Numbered from the stretch's first letter, positions 15,173 to 23,961 are shown. The stretch: DNA of 29,602 nucleotides from CAXMST01 sp038206985 (GCA_038206985.1 JBBRAH010000037.1:1-29602); one strand, 5' to 3'. Notes: generated by a model from the letters alone, not told the origin. Translations and numbers: made by a program.

Positions 15173-18100
15173 GTGAAAACCCTTACCCGTTGCGTTTTCT
15201 GCGTTGGCCTGCTCACGCTCGCCTCCTTCTTCGCGCTGGTCGCGACCTCCTCCGCCGCCGATCGCAGCTTCGCGCTGCGCTTCAGTGCCAACGACACGGG
15301 CGACATCGCGATGGCCGCGAACACGCTGATGACCTGTCCGGCCACCGCCTCGGGCTGCCTCGCCGCCCGCCAGGGCCCGATGTCGAACACCGCATCGAAC
15401 AGCTCGCTGCAGAACAACGCCTACGCGATGGAGTACGTCGACGTCGACAGCGACAACTCGACCTTCAACTCCTCGACGGCCGACCTGAACCTGCCGAGCG
15501 GCGCCACGGTGCTCTTCGCCGGCCTCTACTGGGCGGGCGATCTGAACGGCTCCGGGAGCAACGCGCCGCCGACCGCGTCCAACTCGAACAAGGCCCTGTT
15601 CAAGACTCCCGGCGCCGGCTCATACGCAACGCTGACTGCCACCACCTACGACTCCTCGACTCAGTCCGGGCGCTACCAGGGCTTCGTCGACGTCACCAGC
15701 CGGGTCCAGACCGCCGGCTCCGGCACCTACGCAGTCGCCAACGTGCAGGCCGCCAAGGGCGGCGACAGGTACGCCGGCTGGAGCCTGATCGTCGTCTACC
15801 GCGACACGAGCCAGCCGGCCCGCAACCTGAGCGTCTTCGACGGGCTCAAGTCGATCACCAACTCGGGCACCCAGAACATCACGGTCAGCGGCTTCCAGAC
15901 GCCGCCGGGCGGGCCGGTGAAGACCTCGCTCGGTTTCGTCACCTACGAGGGCGACCTCGGCATCACCGGCGACACGGCGCGGCTCAACGGCACGCTGCTC
16001 GGCGATGCCCAGTCCCCGAGCTCCAACTTCTTCAACTCCTCGATCGCCAGGAACGGCAGCCAGGTGACGAGCAAGAACCCCAACTACCCGAACCAGCTCG
16101 GCATCGATGCCGACATCTTCAACGCCGACGGGATCCTCGGCAACAACGCGACGAGCGCGACGATCAGCGTCAGCACCAGCGGCGACGTCTACATCCCCGG
16201 CGTGATCACCTTCGCGACCGATCTCTACGCGCCCAAGATCGAACAGACCAAGACCGCGACCGACGTCAACGGCGGCCAGCTCGTCGCCGGCGACACGATC
16301 GAATACAAGATCGCCGGCACCAACAGCGGCCAGGATGGCGCCGACAACTTCACGATCCGCGACGCGATCCCGCCGGGGACCACGTACGTCCCCGGCTCGC
16401 TCGACATCGTCTCCGGCATCCAGTCCGGTCAGCTCGGTTCCAAGAGCGACGCCGTTGACTCCGATCAGGCCGAGCTCGACAGCGGCGGCGCCGGAGTCAC
16501 CTTCCGGGTCGGCCAGGGCGCCAACGGCAACAGCGGTGGCCGCCTCAGCCCGAACGACAGCTACGACGCCCGCTTCCGGGTGAAGGTGGGAGACGGCCTC
16601 GCCGACGGCGCAAAGATCACCAACACCGCGATCTCGACCTTCAACTCGCAGTCGCTGAACACCCCCCTGCGAGCTGAGTCCAGCGTCGATTCCACGGTCC
16701 GCGCCCCGGACCTGAAGATCATCAAGACCCGCACCTCGGGCCAGATCACGGCGGGCGGCACGGCGACCTGGGACCTGAGCGTCTCCAACGTCGGCGGCGC
16801 GCCGAGTAGCGGCACCGTCACGGTCAGCGACACGCTGCCCGCATCGCTCACGCCGACCGCGGCGAGCGGGACCGGATGGAACTGTGGAATCAGCAGCCAG
16901 ACCGTCACCTGCACGCGCTCCAACGCGCTCGCCGCCTCCGGCAGCTACCCGGCGATCAATCTCACGGCCTCGGTGGCCGGCAACGCCTCCGGCAACATCA
17001 GTAACACCGCGACGGTCTTCGGCGGCGGTGACACCAACCCGGCCAACAACAGCTCGACCGATACCGGCCCCGCGGCCCAGGGCGCCGACGTCTCGGTGCT
17101 CAAGAGCGCCAGCCCGACCACGATCGGCAGCGGCCAGACCACGACCTTCTCTCTGCTCGTCCGCAACAACGGCCCCGCGACCGCTTCCGCGGTCAGCGTC
17201 AGTGACTCTCTGCCCTCGGGCTTCTCCGTCGTCAGCGCCGACGCGCGCTGCAACGCGGCGCTCGTCTGCGCGCTCGGCAACCTCGCCGGCGGCACCGAGA
17301 CGACCGTGCAGATCGTCGCCCGCGCCGGCGCCCAGACCAGCGGCACGACCGTGGTCAACCGCGCCGGCGTGAGCAGCACCACGCCCGATCCGACCCCGGC
17401 CAACAACAACTCCCAGGTGTCGGTCACCGTGCAGGCGACCGATCTCTCGATCACGAAGACGGTGACTCCGGACGCCCCGCTCCCCGGCGGCCCGATCTCC
17501 TACGAGATCGTCGTCACCAGCAAGGGCCCCTCGGGCGCGAGCAACGTGCTTATCCAGGACAACCTCCCGAGCCAGATCCAGAACCCGAGCGTCACTGTCA
17601 CCAGCGGCACGGCGAGCTGCGATCCGATCGGCCCCTCCAGGCAGGTCCGCTGCACCGCGGCAGCTCTCGCCGCCGGCCAGCAGATCAAGCTGAAGGTCGA
17701 TGGCACCGTCGCGCCCGGGACCGGCGCCGTGCAGATCAGCAACGGTGCCAGCGTGTCCTCGGCCGAGCCCGACGCCGATCCCTCCGACAACAGCGCGGTC
17801 GCGGTCGCCAATGTCTCGGGCAGCGCCGACCTCTCGATCGCCAAGACCGCTCCGGGCCGGATCGACCCCGGTCAGCGCGGCGACTACAGCCTGCTGGTCA
17901 GCAACGACGGTCCCGCGACCGCGACGGGGGTCGTCGTCACCGACCAGTTGCCGGCCGACGTCACGCCCGTCACGCCGCTGCCTGCCGGCTGCAGCTACGC
18001 GGCCGCCTCGCGCACGGTCACCTGCAACCTGGCCGACATCAACTCCGGCTCCAGCCGCACGATCGTGCTGACCGTCCAGGTCGGAGCGAACGTCTCCGGG

Positions 18101-19810
18101 ACGATCACCAACAGCGCGAGCGTCGAGGGGACCTCCTCGGATCCGGACACCGAGAACAACACCTCCAGCGCCCAGACCGAGGTGCCCTCGAGTGCCGATC
18201 TGTCGATCACCAAGTCGATCGCCCCGGGCAGCGTGGAGAGCGGCGAGACGGCCGTCTTCACCCTGACGGCGACCAACGACGGGCCGGCCGGCGCACGCAA
18301 CGTGGTCCTCAGCGATCCGATCCCGGGCGGCCTGGAGTTCGTCTCCTCCGATCCGGGCTCACCAGCCTGCGACTTCGACCCCGACACCGGCACGCTCACC
18401 TGCGAGCTCGGCACGATCCCCTCCGGCGAGAGCCGCCAGGTATTGGTCACGGTGCGCGCGATCGCAACTTCGAACACGCCGAACCACCAGCATCTGATCC
18501 CGCTCGAGAAGAACGAGACGCAGATCGATCTCGACCCGGGCCAGACGCGGTCGATCCAGACCTCCTGCACGAGTGGCGGCCGGATGGTCACCGATGCCTC
18601 GGTCCGCATCGACCACGTGGACCAGGACACCGGGCTGATCACCGACGTCCGGGTGCTCTCGCTGGAGGCGATCGACGCCGACACCTACGAGGCCGAGGTG
18701 CGCAACGACGCGGCCGGCCGAGCGCAGGCCAAGCTGTTCATCGTCTGTATCCCGCTGCAGACCGAGCCCGAGACCGCTAACGGGGTGCCCGCGCACACCC
18801 ATCCGCTGATTCTGGGCTCGCCGTCCAGCTCCAGCGCCCAGTTGATCCCGGGCCGCCACGAGCTCGACGTCGACTGCGGCCCCGGCCAGCAGCCGATCGC
18901 ACCGAGCTTCACCACCGACGGCGGGGTCGCCCGCATCTACAGCTCCGAGCAGACCGCCACCGGTTGGCGCTTCGGGGTAGAGGTGCTCGATGACGCGACC
19001 GAGGCGACGGTGGCGGTCCGCTGCCTGGAGACGCGCACCGGCGTGGTTGGCGATCACGCGCACCCGCTGCCGATCACCCACAAGGTGAGGACGGTGACGG
19101 TGCCGGCCGGCTCGACGGTGACCGAGCGCGTCGTCTGCGGCGACCTCGAGAAGGGCATCGTCGCGACCTGGGATTTGCCTGCGGGCCTGGTGCTGCTCGG
19201 CAACGACCCGCAGCCCAAGAGCCGTGACTTCCGCCTCCACAATCCGACCGGCTCACCACTCGAGGCGACGATCGATCTGGTCTGCATCGGCGACCGGACG
19301 GGGAACGCGATCACGGTGCGCAAGGCGACCAACTCGGCGACGGCATCCAGTGATACGCCGGACAGCGACGCCTCCAACAACACCGACAGCGCCGACCTCG
19401 AGATCGCCGCCACCAGCGGCGGCGGAGGCGGCGGAGGCGGCGGCGGCGGAGGTGGCGGCACCGGCGGCTCCGGCAACCCGCTGAAGGTCGCTTCCGGCAG
19501 CGCCACGACCAGCGGTGGCCCCGCGCGCTCGATCAGCATTCCGGTCGAGTGCACCGACGATGACGCCGACTGTGACGGCAAGGTCAAGCTGCGCACCACG
19601 GAGAGCCTGGCCAGTGCCAACCTGCGGCGCGGAGCCGTGATCGGCAAGGGTGGCTATGCAGTTGGCGCCGGCGAGCAGCAGAGCCTCAGCGTCAAGATCA
19701 AGAAGCGCGCCTTCAAGGCCCTGCGCAAGCAGAAGGTCCAGCGGGTCAAGGTCGAGTTCACCGCCAACGGCAAGACCGTCAAGCGGAAGCTCAAGCTGCG
19801 CCGCCGCTAG
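15173..19810 (+). CDS. Large secreted DUF11-repeat protein with inserted HxH/Cys modules
   Basis: A 1545-residue exported protein. The GTG at 15173 gives a clean signal peptide (KTLTRCVFC, hydrophobic core, SSAAD). An ATG-like start at 15092 would bury it behind 27 residues. Residues about 30-350 form a beta-rich head (ATVLFAGLYWAGDLNG) of unnamed type. From about residue 357 come six DUF11 repeats, most opening with DLSI[TA]K or a variant (about 357, 513, 639, 757, 886, 1009) and closing with N-N-S. The sixth is split: between VLVTVRAIA and KATNSATASSDTPDSDASNN lie three HxH/Cys modules (see separate entry). A 14-glycine linker (19418-19459) leads to a basic C-terminal beta domain of about 100 residues ending KRKLKLRRR. 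No LPxTG or transmembrane anchor is seen. It is probably a surface or matrix protein; function unknown. Confidence 0.9.
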   Translation: MKTLTRCVFCVGLLTLASFFALVATSSAADRSFALRFSANDTGDIAMAANTLMTCPATASGCLAARQGPMSNTASNSSLQNNAYAMEYVDVDSDNSTFNSSTADLNLPSGATVLFAGLYWAGDLNGSGSNAPPTASNSNKALFKTPGAGSYATLTATTYDSSTQSGRYQGFVDVTSRVQTAGSGTYAVANVQAAKGGDRYAGWSLIVVYRDTSQPARNLSVFDGLKSITNSGTQNITVSGFQTPPGGPVKTSLGFVTYEGDLGITGDTARLNGTLLGDAQSPSSNFFNSSIARNGSQVTSKNPNYPNQLGIDADIFNADGILGNNATSATISVSTSGDVYIPGVITFATDLYAPKIEQTKTATDVNGGQLVAGDTIEYKIAGTNSGQDGADNFTIRDAIPPGTTYVPGSLDIVSGIQSGQLGSKSDAVDSDQAELDSGGAGVTFRVGQGANGNSGGRLSPNDSYDARFRVKVGDGLADGAKITNTAISTFNSQSLNTPLRAESSVDSTVRAPDLKIIKTRTSGQITAGGTATWDLSVSNVGGAPSSGTVTVSDTLPASLTPTAASGTGWNCGISSQTVTCTRSNALAASGSYPAINLTASVAGNASGNISNTATVFGGGDTNPANNSSTDTGPAAQGADVSVLKSASPTTIGSGQTTTFSLLVRNNGPATASAVSVSDSLPSGFSVVSADARCNAALVCALGNLAGGTETTVQIVARAGAQTSGTTVVNRAGVSSTTPDPTPANNNSQVSVTVQATDLSITKTVTPDAPLPGGPISYEIVVTSKGPSGASNVLIQDNLPSQIQNPSVTVTSGTASCDPIGPSRQVRCTAAALAAGQQIKLKVDGTVAPGTGAVQISNGASVSSAEPDADPSDNSAVAVANVSGSADLSIAKTAPGRIDPGQRGDYSLLVSNDGPATATGVVVTDQLPADVTPVTPLPAGCSYAAASRTVTCNLADINSGSSRTIVLTVQVGANVSGTITNSASVEGTSSDPDTENNTSSAQTEVPSSADLSITKSIAPGSVESGETAVFTLTATNDGPAGARNVVLSDPIPGGLEFVSSDPGSPACDFDPDTGTLTCELGTIPSGESRQVLVTVRAIATSNTPNHQHLIPLEKNETQIDLDPGQTRSIQTSCTSGGRMVTDASVRIDHVDQDTGLITDVRVLSLEAIDADTYEAEVRNDAAGRAQAKLFIVCIPLQTEPETANGVPAHTHPLILGSPSSSSAQLIPGRHELDVDCGPGQQPIAPSFTTDGGVARIYSSEQTATGWRFGVEVLDDATEATVAVRCLETRTGVVGDHAHPLPITHKVRTVTVPAGSTVTERVVCGDLEKGIVATWDLPAGLVLLGNDPQPKSRDFRLHNPTGSPLEATIDLVCIGDRTGNAITVRKATNSATASSDTPDSDASNNTDSADLEIAATSGGGGGGGGGGGGGGTGGSGNPLKVASGSATTSGGPARSISIPVECTDDDADCDGKVKLRTTESLASANLRRGAVIGKGGYAVGAGEQQSLSVKIKKRAFKALRKQKVQRVKVEFTANGKTVKRKLKLRRR
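18485..19285 (+). other. Three tandem HxH-x24-C-x(48-59)-C modules inserted in the sixth DUF11 repeat
   Basis: Module 1 has HQH at residue 1105 with Cys1132 and Cys1192. Module 2 has HTH at 1208 with Cys1235 and Cys1284. Module 3 has HAH at 1295 with Cys1322 and Cys1371. The HxH-to-Cys distance is exactly 24 residues in all three, and the Cys-Cys distance is 59, 48 and 48. Each HxH is followed by a strand and a P-G or P-A-G turn, and each second Cys ends a strand (FIVC, AVRC, DLVC). The region from the first to the second Cys recalls a C-x2-G...W...N...C beta module common in actinobacterial secreted proteins; the HxH prefix is not one I recognise. Confidence 0.85.
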
Positions 19811-19856
19811 TCGGCGGCCGGAGCGGCACAAAACCCGGTGACCGTCAGCGGCGCGG

Positions 19857-19873
19857 GGAAGCCCGGGGCTTCC
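19857..19873. terminator. Candidate terminator hairpin between convergent genes
   Basis: GGAAGCCC-g-GGGCTTCC, an 8-bp inverted repeat with a one-base centre, lies 46 bp after the DUF11 gene. In RNA the loop would open to 3-5 nt. Further GC-rich self-complementary runs follow. No gene is seen in 19811-20038. Confidence 0.4.
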
Positions 19874-20038
19874 GCTGAGCCGGTCCCGGCCGGCCCTCGG
19901 GCTCGGACGGCGGGCCCCTCAGCCCCCAGCTCCTCCCGCCGAGCGGCACCTCACGGTCGCTATGCGTCCGTCACGCGCCGCTCACCGTTTGGCGGGGGCC
20001 CCGGCTCCCACCGGGCGTTCCGCGCCCGGCGAGCGCCT

Positions 20039-20959
20039 TCAGCGCACCGGGTTCGGCATCGGCTCACCGGCGAGTGCTGCCAGCAGGTTCTCGACCGCGA
20101 GTTCGGCCATTGCCTCGCGTGCGGCGACGGAGGCCGAGCCGATGTGGGGAAGCACGGTGAGGTTCGGCGCCGCCAGCAGCGGGTGCCCGGCCGGTAGCGG
20201 CTCGGGGTCGGTCACGTCGATCGCGGCGCCGCCGATCGTGCCGTCGACCAGCGCGACGCGCAGTGCCTCCTGATCGATGATCTCGCCTCGGGCTGTATTC
20301 ACCAGGATCGCGGTCGGCTTCATCAGCTCGAACTCCGGGGCGCCGATCAGCCCGCGGGTCGCGTCCGTCAGCGGGCAATGAAGGCTGACGAAGTCGGATT
20401 CTGTGAGCAGCGCCCGCAGTGGTGTCCCGCGCCCGGCCTGGATCACGGTCATCTCGAAGCCCTCGGCCCGTTTCGCTACCGCGCGACCGATTTTGCCGGG
20501 ACCGATGATGCCCAGCGTGGCGCCATGCACGTCCTGCCCGAGCCAGCCGCGAGGCTCCCAGGTGTGCCACTCGCCGCCCCGTACCGCGTCCGCGGCCTCA
20601 AGCAGACGCCGGGCGCCGGCGAGGATCAGGGCGAAGGCGAGGTCGGCCGTTGCCTCGGTGAGCACCCCGGGCGTGTTGCCGACCCGGATCCCACGCCGTT
20701 CGCATTCGGCGAGGTCGATGTTGTCGGTGCCGACGGCGAGGTTGGCGATCGCCCGCAGCCGCGGAGCCGCATCGAGCAACTCGGCATCGACCCGGTCGGT
20801 GAGCAGGCAGAGCAGCCCCTCCGCATCGGCGAGCCGCTCGCGCAGCTCGGTCGGCTCGGGCGGGAGATCGCCGGGCCAGAGCTCGACGCCGTGATCAGCG
20901 GCCGCGAGCCGGTCGAGGGCGGAGCCGGGGAGCTTGCGGGTGACGAACACGCGGGCCAC
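20039..20959 (-). CDS. D-2-hydroxyacid dehydrogenase (glyoxylate/hydroxypyruvate reductase-like)
   Basis: A 306-residue NAD(P)-dependent reductase of 2-keto acids. The nucleotide-binding motif is LGIIGPGKIGRAVAKR (about 147-162). Catalytic residues appear in NTARGEIID (Arg), DVTDPEPLP (Glu) and LPHIGSAS (His). LAVGTDNIDL and NTPGVLTEATADLAFALIL are family motifs, the latter as in glyoxylate reductases rather than phosphoglycerate dehydrogenase, and there is no ACT domain. The start is a GTG at 20959 without a ribosome site. It is divergent from the GT2 gene by 78 bp. The substrate is not fixed by sequence; glyoxylate or hydroxypyruvate is the usual one for this type. Confidence 0.9.
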   Translation of the reverse strand: MARVFVTRKLPGSALDRLAAADHGVELWPGDLPPEPTELRERLADAEGLLCLLTDRVDAELLDAAPRLRAIANLAVGTDNIDLAECERRGIRVGNTPGVLTEATADLAFALILAGARRLLEAADAVRGGEWHTWEPRGWLGQDVHGATLGIIGPGKIGRAVAKRAEGFEMTVIQAGRGTPLRALLTESDFVSLHCPLTDATRGLIGAPEFELMKPTAILVNTARGEIIDQEALRVALVDGTIGGAAIDVTDPEPLPAGHPLLAAPNLTVLPHIGSASVAAREAMAELAVENLLAALAGEPMPNPVR

Positions 20960-21023
20960 AATGGCGCTGATCGTTTCAGCTTCTACGCCTCGCCGTAGCC
21001 AGCCGGACGAGAGCGCCGGCGCC

Positions 21024-21029
21024 TATGAT
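21024..21029 (+). promoter_or_regulatory. -10 box of GT2 gene with a forced TTG start
   Basis: TATGAT lies 8 nt before the TTG at 21038. The TGA at 21026-21028 is in frame with the gene, so translation cannot begin earlier. There is no ribosome site. Confidence 0.4.
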
Positions 21030-21037
21030 CGCCGCCC

Positions 21038-22126
21038 TTGAGCGGCGCAACTGAAAGCAGCGACGACGACGGACCCCGGCGGGCCCCGGATGGCGCGGGC
21101 CTCTCGGTCATCGTCGTCACGCACAACTCGGCTGCCGATATGGCCGGGACCCTGCCCGCGATCGCGGCCGAGCTGTGGGCTGGGGACGAGCTGATCGTCG
21201 TCGACAACGCCTCCAGCGACGGCACGCCGGAGCGGGTCGCGCAGCTCGCGCCCGCGGCGACGGTGATCTCCTCGGGCGGCAACCTGGGCTTCGGAGCCGC
21301 CTGCAACATCGGTGCCGAGACGGCGTCTGCGCCCGTGCTGCTGTTGCTCAACCCCGACGCGGTCGTGCAACCCGGCTTTCGTGAGGCAATCGCTCTCCCG
21401 CTCGATCCTGATCATCCGGGCAACGGCTGGGACGCCTGGCAAGGGCTTGTGACCGACGATGGGGGTGCGAGCGTCAACACCTGGGGAGGGGTGGTCCACT
21501 TCACCGGGATCGCCTGGGCCGGGGGCGCGGGCAGGCCGATCTCCGACGCTCCACGCGAGCCCCGGGAGGTGAGCTTTCCCACGGGCGCCTGTCTGGCGAT
21601 CAAGCGTGCCGTCTGGGAGGAACTGGGTGGCTTCAGCCCGGAGTACTTCCTCTACCACGAGGACACCGATCTGGGCCTGCGTCTCTGGCTCGGCGGCTAC
21701 CGCTGCGGAATCGAGCCGCGCGCCCGGGTCGATCACGACTACGAGTTCCACAAGGGCGCGCACAAATGGCTGTATCTGGAGCAGAACCGCTACGCGACGA
21801 TCCTCCGCACCTACCCGAAACGGGTCCTGCTCGCCGTCCTCCCGGCGCTGCTGCTCACCGAGCTCGCGTTGCTCGCCGCGGCCACTGCCGGAGGCTGGCT
21901 GCCGCAGAAGCTTCGCGCCTACTCGGGGGCGATGCGCGCCTTCCCCCGGCTGCGGGAAGAGCGCCGGAGGATCCAAGCGGACGCCCGGCTGGCTGCCGCT
22001 CCATTCGCCGATCTGCTTGGGGTGCAACTCGATTCCAGTTTCCTTGGGGCGGCCGGCCGTTCGCGCCCGCTCAACCGTCTGCTTGCCGCCTACTGGCGGA
22101 TGGCGCGTATGTTCGCTGGAATCTGA
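21038..22126 (+). CDS. Family 2 glycosyltransferase (rhamnosyltransferase-like)
   Basis: A 362-residue inverting glycosyltransferase of the GT-A fold. SVIVVTHNSAADM opens the nucleotide-sugar domain, with ELIVVDNASSDGTPE, then NLGFGAACNIGA and LLLNPDAVV (the N-P-D variant of the DxD motif). FPTGACLAIKRAVWEELGGF and FLYHEDTDLGLRLWLGGYR give the acceptor-side acidic residues. A hydrophobic stretch near residues 265-290 may contact the membrane. Relatives add rhamnose or other sugars to cell-wall or exopolysaccharides; the sugar here is unknown. An in-frame TGA at 21026 and the absence of ATG or GTG before the conserved strand force a TTG start. The next gene follows after 62 bp. Confidence 0.9.
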   Translation: MSGATESSDDDGPRRAPDGAGLSVIVVTHNSAADMAGTLPAIAAELWAGDELIVVDNASSDGTPERVAQLAPAATVISSGGNLGFGAACNIGAETASAPVLLLLNPDAVVQPGFREAIALPLDPDHPGNGWDAWQGLVTDDGGASVNTWGGVVHFTGIAWAGGAGRPISDAPREPREVSFPTGACLAIKRAVWEELGGFSPEYFLYHEDTDLGLRLWLGGYRCGIEPRARVDHDYEFHKGAHKWLYLEQNRYATILRTYPKRVLLAVLPALLLTELALLAAATAGGWLPQKLRAYSGAMRAFPRLREERRRIQADARLAAAPFADLLGVQLDSSFLGAAGRSRPLNRLLAAYWRMARMFAGI

Positions 22127-22188
22127 GGGCGGATCCCGGTAGCTTGCGGGCACCGTATCCGTCACGTCAATTGATCGAGGGGAACATC

Positions 22189-22467
22189 ATGAGGAGAAGA
22201 CTCGCCGTCACGGCGACCTGTGTCGCGCTTTCAGCATCGTTCGGAGGGGCGCCGATCATCGCTTCGGCGGCCGGCTCCGGGTCCGACGCAACCGCGTCGC
22301 AGAGGCCGCCGAAGACCAAGCCCGACAAGGGCGACAAGCCCACCAAGCCCGACAAGGATCAGATCCGGAAGTGCGCCAAGCTTCAGGGGAAGTACAAGAA
22401 GGCGATCAAGAAGGGCAAGACCAAGAAGGCCAACAAGATTGCGAAGAAGATCAGCAAGCGGTGCTGA
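22189..22467 (+). CDS. Small secreted lysine-rich protein with one cysteine pair
   Basis: A 92-residue protein. ATG 22189 follows GAGGGG at good spacing. A signal peptide (MRRRLAVTATCVALSASF... to about residue 28, ending ASAAG) precedes a proline/lysine/aspartate linker (about 40-55, PPKTKPDKGDKPTKPDKD). The rest is a strongly basic, probably helical segment beginning RKCAKLQGKYKKAIKK and ending KISKRC. The two cysteines bracket about 30 residues and may form a disulfide. I recognise no family. Possible roles include binding of nucleic acid or acidic wall polymers, but none is shown. Confidence 0.75.
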   Translation: MRRRLAVTATCVALSASFGGAPIIASAAGSGSDATASQRPPKTKPDKGDKPTKPDKDQIRKCAKLQGKYKKAIKKGKTKKANKIAKKISKRC

Positions 22468-22487
22468 GCTTCTGATCTCCCCGGCGG

Positions 22488-22525
22488 CCGCGCATCGCCG
22501 GCTCGCAGGAGCGAGCGGTGCGCGG
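22488..22525. terminator. Strong bipartite hairpin, candidate bidirectional terminator
   Basis: The outer stem CCGCGCATC pairs with GGTGCGCGG (one G-T pair). A 4-nt bulge follows, then the inner stem GCTCGC-agga-GCGAGC. It lies between convergent genes (stop at 22467, stop at 22540). There is no T-run. Confidence 0.5.
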
Positions 22526-22539
22526 GCTGACCGGTGGAG

Positions 22540-23010
22540 CTAGTTCTCGAGGATCTCGGTCTGCTCGGCGACCTCGGGGTCGTCGAGCGCACCGGCCTCG
22601 TGACCGTTCGCCGTCGGTCCCTCGCCGCGCAGCTCGCGGATCTCGGCGTCCAGCCTGGAGACGGTCTGGGCGAGGATCTTGGTCTCCTCGCTGAGCCGCG
22701 AGATCGCGACCGAGAAGTTGAGCAGCAGGGCGAAGACCACCGCGAAGGCGATCAGGAAGATGCCGTTGACGGGGTCGGCGACACCGATCAGGTTGCCGAA
22801 GAAGTCGAGGCCGCCACGCCAGACGGCGAGCACGACCATCGCCAGCGCGGCGGTGATCCAGATCAGCGCGTAGCGCTCGACCAGTCGCCGGCGGCGGACC
22901 AGCTCCAGCACGAAGGCCAGCAGCAGCACGGTGACGATCACGGCGACGATCTGCACCGTGCTCGAGAGGTCGCCGTTGTCAGTTACCAGTTGGGCGAGCA
23001 GTCCGCTCAC
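22540..23010 (-). CDS. DUF2304 family membrane protein
   Basis: A 156-residue protein with three hydrophobic helices (about 20-38, 48-64 and 80-100) and a cytoplasmic tail that looks coiled-coil (SRLSEETKILAQTVSRLDAEIREL). VQIVAVIVTVLLLAFVLELVRRRRL and the DPVNGIFLIAFAVVFALLLNFSV region, here trimmed, match DUF2304 as I remember it. The GTG start overlaps the stop of the upstream GT2 gene by 4 bp (GTGA), so the two are translationally coupled. DUF2304 proteins are usual neighbours of polyprenyl-phosphate GT2 enzymes; a helper role in the membrane is inferred. Confidence 0.85.
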   Translation of the reverse strand: MSGLLAQLVTDNGDLSSTVQIVAVIVTVLLLAFVLELVRRRRLVERYALIWITAALAMVVLAVWRGGLDFFGNLIGVADPVNGIFLIAFAVVFALLLNFSVAISRLSEETKILAQTVSRLDAEIRELRGEGPTANGHEAGALDDPEVAEQTEILEN

Positions 23011-23834
23011 GCCTTGCCCTCCTCCTCGCGCGGGGAGTGGGCGCCCGCCGATGCGGCGCCCGGCGCGACCGCGCGGAACTCGCCGGTGTCGGGCGGCGGG
23101 CCATCCATCGGCGTCGGCCGGCGGCGCAGCAGGCCGATGAACAGGGCCAGCATCACCTTGACCATGTAGTAGGCGGCGCGCGAGTAGTCGATCGAGCTCT
23201 CGCCGAAGCCGCGCGCGTTCATCTTCACGTGCACCTCGTGGATCCGCAGGCGGTTGCTGTGCAGCATCAGGATCGCCTCGACCTCGGGGTAGTCGTGCGG
23301 GTAGTCGCGGGCGAAGAGCTCGATCCCGTTGCGGTTGACCATCCTGAAACCCGAGGTCGGGTCGGTGATCGGCTGATGGCAGATCCGGGTCAGCACGATG
23401 CCGAAGATCCGGTTGCCGAGCTTGCGCATGAAGGGCACCTTGTAGCCGGGATCGCCGAGGAAGCGGGAGCCGTAGACCATGTCGGCTTCGGCGCCGCTGG
23501 TCTGCAGCACATCCACCATCTCGGGCAGATACTCGGGCTTGTGCTGGCCATCGCCGTCGACCTGGACGGCGACGTCGTAGTCGCGGTGCAGGGCGAACTT
23601 GTAGCCCGCCTGCATGGCGCCGCCGATGCCGAGGTTGAAGGGCTGGCGCAGGACCGTCGCGCCGTGCCGCTCGGCTACGAAGGCGGTCGTGTCAACCGAG
23701 CCGTCATCGACGACGACGACGTCGAAGTCGGGAGCGTGGCGCTTGATGTCGCGCACGACCCGGCCGACCATGTCCTCCTCGTTGTAGGCGGGGACGATTG
23801 CGAGCTTGCGGAGGGTTCGGTTTGTGCTGGCCAT
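23007..23834 (-). CDS. Family 2 glycosyltransferase, polyprenyl-phosphate mannosyltransferase-like
   Basis: A 275-residue GT-A fold enzyme. KLAIVPAYNEEDMVGRVV, VVVVDDGSVDTT, FNLGIGGAMQAGYKFAL and the DxD-type motif VQVDGDGQHKPEYLPEM are typical of DPM1-like enzymes, which charge a lipid carrier with a sugar. PTSGFRMVNRNGIELF and RGFGESSIDY follow. No C-terminal transmembrane helices are present; a hydrophobic stretch (YYMVKVMLALFIGLLRR) near residue 235 may associate with the membrane. The frame is open far upstream, but homology begins at the ATG at 23834. It overlaps DUF2304 by 4 bp. The product is probably a lipid-linked sugar for wall or glycoprotein synthesis. Confidence 0.88.
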   Translation of the reverse strand: MASTNRTLRKLAIVPAYNEEDMVGRVVRDIKRHAPDFDVVVVDDGSVDTTAFVAERHGATVLRQPFNLGIGGAMQAGYKFALHRDYDVAVQVDGDGQHKPEYLPEMVDVLQTSGAEADMVYGSRFLGDPGYKVPFMRKLGNRIFGIVLTRICHQPITDPTSGFRMVNRNGIELFARDYPHDYPEVEAILMLHSNRLRIHEVHVKMNARGFGESSIDYSRAAYYMVKVMLALFIGLLRRRPTPMDGPPPDTGEFRAVAPGAASAGAHSPREEEGKA

Positions 23835-23905
23835 GCGCGCTTTGTCGTGTCGGCGTCCGCGGGCGGCCGGATACCGCCTCGGGAACCGCCGAGGGTAGCG
23901 GCAGG

Positions 23906-23930
23906 GGCCCCGGATCACCGGCCCGGGGCC
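23906..23930 (-). terminator. Hairpin downstream of the ferritin-like gene pair
   Basis: GGCCCCGG-(9 nt)-CCGGGGCC, a perfect 8-bp stem, 31 bp beyond the stop of the ferritin-like gene on the minus strand and ahead of the GT2 gene. It lacks a T-run. Confidence 0.45.
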
Positions 23931-23961
23931 GGAGCGGGGGCCGATTCCGTCAGGCCGGGAC

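Noticed and set aside
19418..19477. GGC/GGA repeat tract as a regulatory or unstable repeat
   Set aside because: It is in frame and encodes a plain glycine linker between two domains of the DUF11 protein.
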